From Arenimonas sp. GDDSR-1 (GTDB lineage Bacteria > Pseudomonadota > Gammaproteobacteria > Xanthomonadales > Xanthomonadaceae): a DNA stretch of 42,034 bases. Position 1 is the first letter of the stretch. The number at the start of each line of letters is the position of its first letter. Shown here piece after piece: positions 8,774 through 17,278 of this stretch. The stretch lies in assembly GCF_025980345.1 (NCBI RefSeq), contig NZ_JAPDUI010000016.1:1-42034 (forward strand). The letters are read 5' to 3'. Under the pieces are notes generated by a model. It saw nothing but the letters and a program-made list of their open reading frames with translations, had not been told where the DNA came from and made no database searches. A program made the translations under genes and the position numbers.

Positions 8774-9616
8774 CTATTTTTTGACGGTCACCAGCGTGCC
8801 GGGAGAGGCCACGCGGGTATGCAGATTGAAGGTGCTGCCGGCAACCAGAATGTGGATACGCAGGCCGAGCATGCATACCGGCTGCCCTTCGTCGACCTGA
8901 TCCATCGATGAAAACGACAGTTCGGAGGCATCGACCACGGTCACGCCACCCGACCCGCCCACTTCCAGTACGTTTTCCGGACTGATGAACGCGGCGGAAT
9001 CCTCATCCAGCCCGATGCCGATGGCGAAAGGGTTGTAAGCCAAGGCCGCGGTCAGACGCCCGAGACGGTCGCGCTGCCGGAAATGCTGGTCGATGACGAA
9101 GCGGTTGGTCAGACCGAGTCCCGGCGCCAGGCGGACATTGCCGGCAACCGGCGTCGAACCTTCCTCGCCGAAGGCGATCATGTGTTCGCTCAGGAAACTC
9201 GCACCGGCACTGGTTCCGCAGATATGCACACCGCGGGCATTGAGCTCACGCAGGCGTTTGGCCACCGGCGTACCGCCGAGCAGTGTCGCCAGCCGCAATT
9301 GACTGCCGCCGGTCAGAAACACGCCGGTGACGCCATCGAATACCGCCAGACGTGCGGGATCGGACGCATCGCTGCGCTGTTCGAAATCCACGGATACCGC
9401 CGATTTGGCACCGAGCGCGCTGAAAATGCGTTCGTATTTCGGCCCGGTTTCAAGCAGGCGGCTGGCGGTCGGAATGATGGCGATACGGGCTTTCTTGCCG
9501 CCGCATAATTCAACGAAGCGGCTGAGGATCTGCGGGTTGTTTTCCTTGACTTCGGCACCGCCGACGGGAATGATCCAACCGCGCGACTTGCCTTTGGGGG
9601 GACGACTGGGACACAT
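8774..9616 (-). CDS. cphB: cyanophycinase
   Basis: 280 residues from the ATG at 9616, close to the length of cyanobacterial CphB. It is a serine peptidase (family S51) that cleaves cyanophycin to beta-Asp-Arg dipeptides. Visible landmarks are WIIPVGGAEVKE near the start, FLTGGSQLRL, the nucleophile elbow GTSAGASFLSEHMIA, and the metal/substrate-side stretch VIDQHFRQRDRLGRL. The frame is open further upstream (to 9715), but alignment with known CphB and the promoter predicted at 9687-9715 favour 9616. The ribosome-binding site is weak for this start. First gene of the cluster; its TAG stop overlaps the cphA ribosome-binding site, so breakdown and synthesis enzymes are probably co-expressed. 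Confidence 0.93.
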   Translation of the reverse strand: MCPSRPPKGKSRGWIIPVGGAEVKENNPQILSRFVELCGGKKARIAIIPTASRLLETGPKYERIFSALGAKSAVSVDFEQRSDASDPARLAVFDGVTGVFLTGGSQLRLATLLGGTPVAKRLRELNARGVHICGTSAGASFLSEHMIAFGEEGSTPVAGNVRLAPGLGLTNRFVIDQHFRQRDRLGRLTAALAYNPFAIGIGLDEDSAAFISPENVLEVGGSGGVTVVDASELSFSSMDQVDEGQPVCMLGLRIHILVAGSTFNLHTRVASPGTLVTVKK

Positions 9617-9686
9617 GCGGGAAAGGACTCCATTGTTTTTGTTCGAATGCGCCAGCCAAAACAGGTTAAGACCGCCACGAACAGCC

Positions 9687-9715
9687 ATTATTGCCGAAAA
9701 ATCAGGGCTTGGCAC
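9687..9715 (-). promoter_or_regulatory. candidate sigma-70 promoter of the cphB-cphA operon
   Basis: Minus-strand GTGCCA (9715-9710), a 17-base spacer, AATAAT (9692-9687). Matches are 4/6 and 5/6. The predicted transcript would begin near 9680, which excludes the two upstream in-frame starts of cphB and supports the start at 9616. Confidence 0.45.
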
Positions 9716-9867
9716 GGCTTATCTGAAGCGCCCGAGGGCACTGCAGGATGCTTTTATGGCATAGTGTTGGCTGAAATCAACGCTCCGGAACACCCGCTCA
9801 TGGCCGTAAACTCCCCCTCAACTCCGGCAATGGCCGGATATCGGCCCTGCCTTCGGGCGGTTCGGAC

Positions 9868-10323
9868 ATGAGCACCGTGAATGTGCGGATGGCCACCCCT
9901 TCCGATCTGCGCGATTTGGCCGAGCTGTTCGACGGCTACCGCCAGTTTTACCGGCAACCGGCCGACCTCGAGCGTGCCCGCGACTTCATCGAAGAGCGCC
10001 TGGCGCGCAACGATTCCTGGATCCTGGTCGCCCAGCGCGGCGAGTCCTTGGTCGGCTTCAGCCAGCTGTATCCGAGCTTCAGTTCGACCCACACCAGCCG
10101 CATTGCCATTCTCAATGATCTGTTCGTGGCCGAGCCGGCACGGCGCTCCGGTGTAGCTGCTGCCCTGCTGCTGGCTTCGCAGGACCTCGGCCGTAAGCTC
10201 GGACTCAGCGCCCTGGAGCTTTCAACCGCCATCGATAATACCGGCGCCCAGGCGCTGTACCGGAAACATGGCTGGATCCGGGATACCGAATTCCATGTGT
10301 TCAGCCGTTCGCTTTCGGACTGA
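9868..10323 (+). CDS. GNAT family N-acetyltransferase
   Basis: 151 residues, a single GNAT domain. The acetyl-CoA binding motif A is LNDLFVAEPARRSGVAAALL, with the R/Q-x-x-G-x-A signature at R92-G95-A97. Motif B is ALELSTAIDNTGAQALYRKHGW, the typical end of the fold. The acceptor substrate cannot be predicted. The ATG at 9868 follows poor ribosome-binding sequence; GCGG lies about seven bases upstream. The next gene starts three bases after its stop, so it heads an operon. It is divergent from cphB, separated by 251 bases that hold the cphB promoter and, apart from a doubtful 23-codon frame, nothing else recognised. Confidence 0.88.
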   Translation: MSTVNVRMATPSDLRDLAELFDGYRQFYRQPADLERARDFIEERLARNDSWILVAQRGESLVGFSQLYPSFSSTHTSRIAILNDLFVAEPARRSGVAAALLLASQDLGRKLGLSALELSTAIDNTGAQALYRKHGWIRDTEFHVFSRSLSD

Positions 10324-10326
10324 GCC

Positions 10327-10797
10327 ATGAAGAAATGGGCGCTGATTGCCGTATTCGGATTCGCGGTTTTCGTGCTTGGCCGTTACAGCGCCACCGAATC
10401 GCCGCAGACCTCCGGCCCCACCCGTGTCACCGCGCAATCCGCAGCGCCTCTGCCCGCAGCAACCGGTGCCGACAGCATTGCCGAAGCTTACAACCGGCGC
10501 CTGCATGACGTCCCGGTCCAGGCCGAGGGCCGCGTCGTGAAAGTGTTGCCGGATGACAAGCAAGGCAGCCGGCATCAGCGGTTCCTGCTCGATACCGGCC
10601 ACGGCCATACCGTGCTGATTGCACACAACATCGATCTGGCACCCCGGATTGACGCCCTGGCGCCGGGCGACAGGGTCGCCTTCAAAGGCGAATATGTCTG
10701 GAATGACAAGGGTGGCGTCGTGCATTGGACCCACCGGGATCCGGACGGACGGCATCCGGGCGGCTGGCTGCAACACGCGGGACGGACTTACCAGTAA
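10327..10797 (+). CDS. DUF3465 exported or membrane-anchored protein
   Basis: 156 residues. The N-terminus has a basic start and one hydrophobic segment (residues 4-20, ALIAVFGFAVFVLG), then a Ser/Pro/Ala-rich linker to about residue 48, so the rest is probably periplasmic. The C-terminal 100 residues show the DUF3465 pattern: GRVVKVLPDD, RHQRFLLDTGHGHTVLIAHNID and GEYVWNDKGGVVHWTHRDP. The fold is thought to be OB-like; the function of the family is unknown. It starts three bases after the GNAT stop and lies 34 bases before the cyclophilin gene. Confidence 0.8.
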   Translation: MKKWALIAVFGFAVFVLGRYSATESPQTSGPTRVTAQSAAPLPAATGADSIAEAYNRRLHDVPVQAEGRVVKVLPDDKQGSRHQRFLLDTGHGHTVLIAHNIDLAPRIDALAPGDRVAFKGEYVWNDKGGVVHWTHRDPDGRHPGGWLQHAGRTYQ

Positions 10798-10831
10798 GCC
10801 CGGGCATGCCGCAATGCTTTAAACTAGACCC

Positions 10832-11494
10832 ATGAAACGCCCTCTACCGACCGTCGCCATTCTGCTGTTCGTACTCAGCGCCTGCGGCAAACAGCCCGCC
10901 CAAGTCAGCCAGGAAGTCGCCATTCCCGGTGTCGAGGCGGCAGGTGAACGCACCCTCCAGGAAGTGGCGATTGCCGATTATCCGAAGGTCGTACTGAGCA
11001 CCGATGCCGGGGAGGTCGTCATTGAACTGTATGAGGACAAAGCACCGCTGACGGTGCGCAACTTCATGGCTTATGTTGAAGCGGGCCATTACGACAATAC
11101 CGTTTTTCATCGCGTCATCGGCAATCTGCTGGTGCAAGGTGGTGCCTACACGCCGGACTACCGCCTCAAACCGGACCGCGGCTTCATCCGCAGCGAAGCC
11201 AACAACGGTCTGCGCAACCTGCGCGGCACGGTAACCGCGGCACGCCGTGCCAACGATCCGAATTCTGCCGGCGCGCAGTTTTTCATCAATGTCGTCGACA
11301 ATCCGCAATTCGATTTCGTCTCGGCGGCCGATGCAAAGAGCCAGGGATATACCGTTTTCGGCCATGTCGTCGAGGGCATGGAGGTCATTGACGGCATGCG
11401 CAATGCGAAAGTCGGCCCGCGCGCCGGCATCGGTGATGCCACGCCGGTCAAACCCATCATCATCCGTCAGATCCGGGCCGCGAAAACGCCGTGA
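10832..11494 (+). CDS. cyclophilin-type peptidyl-prolyl cis-trans isomerase, lipoprotein
   Basis: 220 residues. The signal peptide ends in a lipobox LSAC (15-18), so the mature protein is a lipid-anchored periplasmic protein. The cyclophilin domain fills residues 50-215: VVIELYEDKAPLTVRNF, FHRVIGNLLVQGG with the catalytic arginine of FHR, and GAQFFINVVDN. It would speed prolyl isomerisation of exported proteins. FHRVIGNLLVQGG lacks the usual proline-glycine-phenylalanine of 'FHRVIPGFMIQGG', a mild deviation. Its stop overlaps the lpxH start (GTGA at 11491-11494). Confidence 0.93.
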   Translation: MKRPLPTVAILLFVLSACGKQPAQVSQEVAIPGVEAAGERTLQEVAIADYPKVVLSTDAGEVVIELYEDKAPLTVRNFMAYVEAGHYDNTVFHRVIGNLLVQGGAYTPDYRLKPDRGFIRSEANNGLRNLRGTVTAARRANDPNSAGAQFFINVVDNPQFDFVSAADAKSQGYTVFGHVVEGMEVIDGMRNAKVGPRAGIGDATPVKPIIIRQIRAAKTP

Positions 11495-12231
11495 GTCAGA
11501 TTTTCATTTCCGATCTTCATTTGGATGCGGCGCGTCCGGAGACCACCGCGCAGTTTCTCGAGCTGCTGGCCGGCCAATGCCGCAGTATCGAAGCACTGTA
11601 CATCCTCGGCGATCTTTATGAAGCCTGGATTGGTGACGACGAGGACAGCGCACTTGCGCTCCAGACGCAGCGGGCTCTCGCTGCCTGCAGCGCCAGCGGC
11701 ACCCGTATTTTCGTGCAACGCGGCAACCGCGACTTCCTGCTCGGCCCGGCCTTTGCCGAACGCATCGGCGCGCAGTTATTGCCCGACTACGCGGTCATTT
11801 CCTGTGCCGGCGAACCCACCCTCTTGATGCATGGTGATCTGCTGTGCACCGAAGACCGCGAGTATCTCGCTTTCCGCAATCAGGTCCGTAATCCCGTGTG
11901 GCAACAGCATTTTCTGGCGCAACCGCTTGCGGCACGCCGTGCCTTTGCTGAACAGGCTCGGCAAGCCAGCCAAAACCGGCAACAGGGCCTGAAAGATACC
12001 CGTCAACTCGAAACCATCACCGATGTCTCGTCAGATGCGGTACTGGCGACGATGCGCCGCTACGGGGTCAAACGGCTGATTCACGGCCATACCCATCGAC
12101 CGTCACGGCATGCACTGGCCATCGACGGTGTAGCTGCCGAACGCATCGTTCTGGGGGACTGGTATACCCAGAGTTCGCATCTTGCCGCGGACGGCAATAC
12201 CCTCAACCTGCATTATTTGCCAGCACCGTAA
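11491..12231 (+). CDS. lpxH: UDP-2,3-diacylglucosamine diphosphatase
   Basis: 246 residues, matching the LpxH size. It hydrolyses UDP-2,3-diacylglucosamine to lipid X and UMP, the fourth step of lipid A synthesis, at the inner-membrane surface. The calcineurin-like metal ligands are all visible: D8 and H10 in SDLHLD, D41 in GDLYEAW, N79 in RGNRDF, H114 in LMHGD, and H198/H200 in HGHTHRP. It starts at GTG 11491, overlapping the cyclophilin stop. Its 3' end overlaps the convergent DUF455 pseudogene by 29 bases and no terminator is seen. A pairing of cyclophilin and lpxH genes is seen in other gammaproteobacteria. Confidence 0.96.
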   Translation: MSQIFISDLHLDAARPETTAQFLELLAGQCRSIEALYILGDLYEAWIGDDEDSALALQTQRALAACSASGTRIFVQRGNRDFLLGPAFAERIGAQLLPDYAVISCAGEPTLLMHGDLLCTEDREYLAFRNQVRNPVWQQHFLAQPLAARRAFAEQARQASQNRQQGLKDTRQLETITDVSSDAVLATMRRYGVKRLIHGHTHRPSRHALAIDGVAAERIVLGDWYTQSSHLAADGNTLNLHYLPAP

Positions 12232-12987
12232 TGCCGTGCATCTCGCCGGAAGTGAAACCGGCAAGGCGACGCGCTTCGGCATTGTAAGGTCCGCGCAAAG
12301 CACCGCGACCGACATCCTTCAGCAACTCCAGAAAAGTGCTTTCCGGATCACAGCCACGCGCCTGGCAGCAGAAGTTGAACCAGCGCGTGCCGATGGCGAC
12401 ATGGCCGACCTCTTCCCGCAGAATGATTTCAAGCACCGCCACTGATTCACCATCACCGGTCTGGGCAAGCTTGGCGATCATGCCCGGGGTCACATCCAGT
12501 CCGCGGGCCTCAAGCAGACGCGGCACCAGGGCCATGCGTGCCAGGCAGTCCTGACGGGTTCGCAATGCCATTTCCCACAGGCCGTCATGGGCCGCGAAAT
12601 CACCGTAGGCGTAGCCCATTGCAGCGAGACGGTTCTGCAGCAAGCGGAAATGCCGCGCTTCGTCGGTGGCCACGCTGATCCAATCGGTATAGAACCCGGC
12701 CGGCATGTCCGGAAAGCGCTGTACCGCGTCGCAGGCCAGATCGATGGCGTTGAATTCGATATGGGCAATGGCATGCGAAGCAGACTGCGCTTGGGCAAGG
12801 ATTTCGGCGGGACCAGTTCCGGCCGTCCCGGACGTCCCGGCCGCATGACATCCTCGCCTTGCGCCGAAACATCGATTCGGACACCCTGCTCTGCGGCCGC
12901 CATCAGCGCATCCGCCGCCGCAAGCTTGGTTTCGACCGAATCCGCCTTCAGCACATTGCGGGCCAAAAGGCGCAGATCGGCATCCAT
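12203..12987 (-). pseudogene. DUF455 ferritin-like protein gene, broken by a frameshift
   Basis: Two adjacent frames together spell a DUF455 (ferritin-like, di-iron) protein. The first starts at ATG 12987 with MDADLRLLARNVLKADSVET and runs through RPELVPPKSLPKRSL. The second resumes at about 12778 with HAIAHIEFNAIDL, DEARHFRLL, YGDFAAHDGLWEMA and REEVGHVAIGTRWF, carrying the E/H metal ligands. The junction lies at 12774-12792. Relatives have some eight more residues between KRSL and HAIAHIEF, so a small deletion of 3n+1 bases fits. Neither fragment alone would be functional: the first runs out of frame to 12490. It sits five bases after purF. A sequencing or assembly error is possible. Confidence 0.8.
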
Positions 12988-12992
12988 GCGGC

Positions 12993-14456
12993 TTAGCCTG
13001 ACTTGGCTTTCGCAGCGTCGCTGCGCGCCTGTTCCAGTTTCTCGAAATAGCCGGGCTCGATGCCGGTGATGTATTCCCCGGTGAAACAGGACGAGTCGAA
13101 ATCCGCCACTTTGTGTTTCGGGCCGGATACGGCATCTTCCAGATCGGCGATGTCCTGATAAATCAGCCAATCGCAGCCGAGCAGTTGCTGGATTTCGGCT
13201 TCGGAGCGGCCATGCGCGACCAGTTCCGAGGCGGCCGGCATGTCGATGCCGTAGACATTCGGAAAACGAACCGGCGGCGCGGCCGAAGCCAGGTAAACCT
13301 TTCGTGCACCCGCTTCGCGCGCCATCTGCACGATCTGCTGCGAAGTCGTGCCGCGCACGATCGAGTCATCGACCAGCAGCACCACCCGGTCCTTGAACTC
13401 GAGCGGAATCGGATTGAGCTTGCGCTTGACCGACTGCACGCGCTGGCTCTGCCCGGGCATGATGAAGGTACGTCCGATGTAGCGGTTCTTGATGAATCCC
13501 TCGCGGTACTTCACGCCCAGCAGGCTGGCGATTTCCAGCGCGGCGTCGCGCGAGGTATCCGGAATCGGAATCACGGTATCGATGTCATGATCCGGACGCA
13601 GACGCAGGATTTTCTCGCCGAGTTTGACGCCCATGCGCATGCGCGCCTTGTGCACGGAGATGTCATCCATCATCGAATCCGGACGGGCGAAATAAACGAA
13701 CTCGAAGATACAGGGGGTGTGTTTGCGCCCGGGCGCCGCCTGATGCGTGAACAGCTGGCCGTCATCGGTGATGACCACGGCTTCGCCGGGGGCGATGTCG
13801 CGCAGGCGGGTGAAGCCGAGGATATCCAGCGCCACCGACTCGGAGGCGACCGCATATTCATCGGTCAACAGGGTTTCGCGCTTGCCAAGCACCAGCGGAC
13901 GGATGCCATTGGGATCACGGAAGGCCAGCAGCCCCAGGCCCATCACCGTGGCGACCACGGAATAGCCGCCGGAGACGCGGCGGTGAACGCCCTCGACCGC
14001 TTTCAACGCGGACTGGGGGCTCAAGGCGCCCTGCTCCAGCAGCTCGTGGGCCAGTACGTTCAGCAATACTTCCGAATCGGACTGGGTATTGATGTGCCGG
14101 TGATCCTGCTCGGAAACTTCACGGCGCAGGGTTTCGGTGTTGGTCAGATTGCCGTTGTGCGCCAGCGACAGGCCGAACGGCGCATTGGCATAGAACGGTT
14201 GCGCCTCATCGCTGCCGGACGAGCCGGCGGTCGGATAGCGGCAGTGTCCGATGCCGACATGGCCGCGCAGACGGGCCATCTGCTGTGGGCCGAATACATC
14301 GCTGACCAGCCCGTTGCCTTTATGCAGATTGATGCGTTGTCCGGACACAGTGGCGATGCCGGCCGCATCCTGACCCCGGTGCTGCAGCACGGTGAGGCCG
14401 TCATACAGCGCCGCGGCAACATCCGTGGTACCGACAATTCCGAGTATTCCGCACAT
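12993..14456 (-). CDS. purF: amidophosphoribosyltransferase
   Basis: 487 residues. It catalyses the first committed step of purine synthesis: PRPP plus glutamine to 5-phosphoribosylamine. The N-terminal glutaminase domain begins MCGILGIVG with Cys2 as nucleophile after Met removal, then [22 protein letters not shown] and LAHNGNLTN. The phosphoribosyltransferase domain has the PRPP loop [14 protein letters not shown] with D363-D364. The start is fixed by Cys2. It lies 11 bases after the SPOR-protein gene; the cvpA gene that usually sits between them in relatives is absent. Purine-repressor operators were not seen. Confidence 0.98.
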   Translation of the reverse strand: MCGILGIVGTTDVAAALYDGLTVLQHRGQDAAGIATVSGQRINLHKGNGLVSDVFGPQQMARLRGHVGIGHCRYPTAGSSGSDEAQPFYANAPFGLSLAHNGNLTNTETLRREVSEQDHRHINTQSDSEVLLNVLAHELLEQGALSPQSALKAVEGVHRRVSGGYSVVATVMGLGLLAFRDPNGIRPLVLGKRETLLTDEYAVASESVALDILGFTRLRDIAPGEAVVITDDGQLFTHQAAPGRKHTPCIFEFVYFARPDSMMDDISVHKARMRMGVKLGEKILRLRPDHDIDTVIPIPDTSRDAALEIASLLGVKYREGFIKNRYIGRTFIMPGQSQRVQSVKRKLNPIPLEFKDRVVLLVDDSIVRGTTSQQIVQMAREAGARKVYLASAAPPVRFPNVYGIDMPAASELVAHGRSEAEIQQLLGCDWLIYQDIADLEDAVSGPKHKVADFDSSCFTGEYITGIEPGYFEKLEQARSDAAKAKSG

Positions 14457-14467
14457 AAAAAGCCTTT

Positions 14468-15331
14468 TTAGGGATGCTTGACCACGATGCCGTCGATGCC
14501 GGTTTTCTGCTTGACCGCCGCCAACAGGGCCGTGGCGGCCTCGCGGCTGTGCTCCGGACCGATCCGCACCCGGTAACGGCGGCCGGAGTCGGTATCAACC
14601 GGCTGAATGAAGCTGGCGAAGCCGGCAGCGCGGGCTTTGTCCCGCAGCGCCTGTGCCGCCGGTTCACTGGCAGGCGCGCCGATCTGCACGGCAAAGCCCT
14701 TGGCGTCGTCTGCAGGTTCGGGTTTCAGCACGGGCTTCTCGACCGCAGGCACGCTGGCGGGCTTTGCCGCTGCAACGGCAGGAGTAACGACGGGAGCAAC
14801 ATCCGCCGTCTTGACGGGCGCAGGCGCAGTTGTCGCCGGAGGCGCTGCATCCATGGCCACCACGGTACCGCCGGAAACTACGGCCGTGCTGCGCAGGCGC
14901 GCGGCTTCGGCCAACTCGCGGCTGTCATAGGGCCCGATGCGGACGCGGAAACGCTGGCCATTGCTTTGAATCAGCGGCACCAGTTTCTGGGCTTTCAAGC
15001 CTTCGGCAATGGATTTGGCCTGGGCTTCATCACTGGCGTTGATGATTACGGCATATTGACCGGCGGCAACGGCAGCCTCATCGGCAACCGGAATCGGCTC
15101 GAGACTGGGAGTTTCGGGATCCGGCACCGGAGTCGCGGCGGCGGGTTGGTCGAGCGGAATGTCGATGGTCTTGATGCCATCGGCATCCGGCTCATCCGGA
15201 ATTTTCAGCGAAACATCGGCGCTGTCCGGATCGCGCACATCGGGGCTACGGAGCAGCATCGGCACGAAGATGAGGGCGAGTGCCGCCAATACGACGGCGC
15301 CGATCAGGCGTTGCTTCAACGGTGCTTCCAT
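14468..15331 (-). CDS. DedD-like SPOR-domain membrane protein with two SPOR repeats
   Basis: 287 residues. A short cytoplasmic start, one transmembrane segment (about 9-27, [19 protein letters not shown]), and an acidic, proline-rich periplasmic linker are followed by two SPOR domains: about 88-150 ([14 protein letters not shown]...[15 protein letters not shown]) and about 213-287 ([12 protein letters not shown]...[15 protein letters not shown]). SPOR domains bind denuded glycan strands at the septum, so a role in cell division is expected. An Ala/Pro/Val-rich linker joins the repeats. E. coli DedD has one SPOR domain; two make this copy unusual. It lies between folC (24-base gap) and purF, as dedD does in E. 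coli. Confidence 0.88.
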   Translation of the reverse strand: MEAPLKQRLIGAVVLAALALIFVPMLLRSPDVRDPDSADVSLKIPDEPDADGIKTIDIPLDQPAAATPVPDPETPSLEPIPVADEAAVAAGQYAVIINASDEAQAKSIAEGLKAQKLVPLIQSNGQRFRVRIGPYDSRELAEAARLRSTAVVSGGTVVAMDAAPPATTAPAPVKTADVAPVVTPAVAAAKPASVPAVEKPVLKPEPADDAKGFAVQIGAPASEPAAQALRDKARAAGFASFIQPVDTDSGRRYRVRIGPEHSREAATALLAAVKQKTGIDGIVVKHP

Positions 15332-15355
15332 GTGAACCTCCGGTGGAAGCGGTAA

Positions 15356-16627
15356 TTATACTCCGACTGCCTCCGGCTGCGGGAGGCGCATCACCGCTTC
15401 CAGGGTATGGAATGAGCCGAATACCAGAATGCGCTGTCCGTTGCTTTCGGCCAATGCCGCGGCATAGGCGGCGGCGACATCGGCGTGGATCCGGAAATCC
15501 GCACCCGGCAGTCCTGCTGCGGACAGCCGTTCCTGCCAGTCCTGTACCGACAACGCCCTGTCGGCCGGCTCGGCCATGACACCGACATGCCAAAAGCCGA
15601 TATACGGCGCGAGCCGGACCAGCATTCCGGCGATATCCTTGTCCTTCAGAGCGCTGAATACCGCCACGGTCGGTTTCGGATGCATCTGCAACCATGTTTC
15701 CAGTTGCGCGACGGACTGGGGATTATGGGCCACATCCAGAATCACTTCCGGATCGGTCCGCCAGCGTTGCAATCGACCGGTCACCGTCGCCGACGCCACG
15801 CCCTGTGCCCAGGCGGTTTCGGCAATGGTCAAGGATGAGGCGCGCAAAGCCGCAATGGCACAGGCCGCATTCTGGATCTGTGCGGGAGCCTGCAACTGCG
15901 GATACGGCAACTCCAGACTGAACCCGGGTTCGCGCCAGACCCAATGGGTATCGAAACGGTCGATCAGATAATCACTGTAGGCACGGACACAATAAACCCC
16001 GTTTTCGTAGGCATGGCGGAGCACTGAAGATGGCGGGTCTTTTTCGCCCAGAATGCAGGGCCGTCCGGGACGCATGATGCCGGCCTTCTCGAAACCGATG
16101 CTTTCACGGTCATTGCCGAGATAGGCCTGATGATCGAGATCGACGGTGGTGATGACTGCGATATCGGCATCGAGGATGTTGACCGCATCCAAGCGGCCGC
16201 CCAGACCGACTTCAAGGATGGCCAGATCCAACCCGGCACGGGCAAACAGTACTAGGGCCGCCAAAGCGCCGAACTCGAAATAGGTCAGGGCGATGTCCGC
16301 ACGTGCCGCCTCGATGGCCTCAAAGGCACTCACCAACTCGGCATCGGAGACCTCCGTGCCATCGATGCGGATCCGTTCGTTGTAGCGCAGCAGATGCGGT
16401 GAGGTGAAAGCGCCGGTCCGGTGCCCGGATGCCCGCGCAATCGCTTCGATGTAGGCGACCGTGGATCCTTTGCCGTTGGTGCCGGCCACCGTGATGACCG
16501 GACAGGGCAGAAGGAGTAGATTCAAACGCTCCGCCACCGCGCGCACACGCTCCAGACCCATCGCGATGGCCTGCGGATGGGTGCCGAGCTGGTACTCCAG
16601 CCATTGGTCGAGCGTTCGTGTCTTCAC
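15356..16627 (-). CDS. folC: bifunctional dihydrofolate synthase / folylpolyglutamate synthase
   Basis: 423 residues. It adds glutamate to dihydropteroate and to reduced folates. Mur-ligase-like P-loop VAGTNGKGST (47-56), then TSPHLLRYNERIRIDG, EVGLGGRLDAVN and VDLDHQAYLG, the folate and metal-binding regions; C-terminal LDVAHNPQSV marks the glutamate-binding domain. The start is GTG 16627, overlapping the TGA of the histidine phosphatase gene (GTGA). It is upstream of the SPOR gene and purF, an arrangement shared with other gammaproteobacteria that links one-carbon and purine metabolism. Confidence 0.97.
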   Translation of the reverse strand: MKTRTLDQWLEYQLGTHPQAIAMGLERVRAVAERLNLLLLPCPVITVAGTNGKGSTVAYIEAIARASGHRTGAFTSPHLLRYNERIRIDGTEVSDAELVSAFEAIEAARADIALTYFEFGALAALVLFARAGLDLAILEVGLGGRLDAVNILDADIAVITTVDLDHQAYLGNDRESIGFEKAGIMRPGRPCILGEKDPPSSVLRHAYENGVYCVRAYSDYLIDRFDTHWVWREPGFSLELPYPQLQAPAQIQNAACAIAALRASSLTIAETAWAQGVASATVTGRLQRWRTDPEVILDVAHNPQSVAQLETWLQMHPKPTVAVFSALKDKDIAGMLVRLAPYIGFWHVGVMAEPADRALSVQDWQERLSAAGLPGADFRIHADVAAAYAAALAESNGQRILVFGSFHTLEAVMRLPQPEAVGV

Positions 16628-17268
16628 AGGGCGCGGTGCAATGCCTCGCCGAACAGCGGCGTATGGTGTTGGCAGTCATTCAAGCGCACCACGGCCAGAT
16701 TGTCCACATCATCACCTTCCAGCAGATTGAGCGTGGTCGGCGCCTGCCGGAACGACCACAGGCGGTCGAGGCCCAGACCGAGAATGCGGCACAGCAGGAC
16801 GCGGTTGACCGCATCATGCGCCACAATCAGCAAGGTGTCGTCCGCACCGAGACCCTCGCAAGCGGCGGCAAGGCCTTCCCAGGCCCGGTCCAGCACCTGC
16901 TGCAGATTCTCGCCCTGCGGCATCTGCACGGTCTGCGGCGCTTCCCGCCAAGCCTGGAAGGTGACCGGATCGCGCTCGGCGATTTCCTGGGCCAACAGCC
17001 CTTCCCAGTCGCCATGGGCGATTTCCTGCAGGCGCGGGTCGATCTGGAGCATGTGTTTCCGGCTTTCGCCGAGCGCCGCTTCGGCGGTGCTGCGGGCGCG
17101 CGCCAACTGCGAACTGACGGCCCGGGTGATGCTCACATCACGCAGGCGTTCCCCCAGCTTGGCGGCCTGGGCTTGTCCGATGTCGGAAAGCGGTATATCG
17201 ATTTGACCCTGATAACGGCCGGCGGCGTTCCAGGGGGTTTCGCCGTGACGGGCAAGAATGATTTTCAT
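16624..17268 (-). CDS. histidine phosphatase family protein (phosphoglycerate mutase-like)
   Basis: 214 residues from ATG 17268. The start is set by MKIILARHGETPWN, the classic RHG motif with catalytic H8; the frame stays open upstream but into serA. Other signature parts are GRYQGQIDIPLSDIGQAQA, SSQLARARSTAEA, and the second catalytic histidine in LLIVAHDAVNRVLL. The family includes cofactor-dependent mutases and CobC-like phosphatases; the substrate here is unknown, although the position directly after serA (10-base gap) would suit a phosphoserine or phosphoglycerate phosphatase. It overlaps folC by four bases. Confidence 0.9.
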   Translation of the reverse strand: MKIILARHGETPWNAAGRYQGQIDIPLSDIGQAQAAKLGERLRDVSITRAVSSQLARARSTAEAALGESRKHMLQIDPRLQEIAHGDWEGLLAQEIAERDPVTFQAWREAPQTVQMPQGENLQQVLDRAWEGLAAACEGLGADDTLLIVAHDAVNRVLLCRILGLGLDRLWSFRQAPTTLNLLEGDDVDNLAVVRLNDCQHHTPLFGEALHRAL

Positions 17269-17278
17269 CCGGGCCGCC

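Noticed and set aside
9800-9871. 23-codon frame ending in an ATGA overlap with the GNAT gene
   Set aside because: No ribosome-binding site and no conserved pattern; possible leader peptide, but unsupported.
12203-12987. Programmed frameshift in the DUF455 gene
   Set aside because: No slippery heptamer or downstream stem was seen at the junction, and residues are missing there, which fits a deletion better.
13113-14471. 452-codon open frame on the plus strand
   Set aside because: Antisense to purF, whose catalytic motifs are intact.
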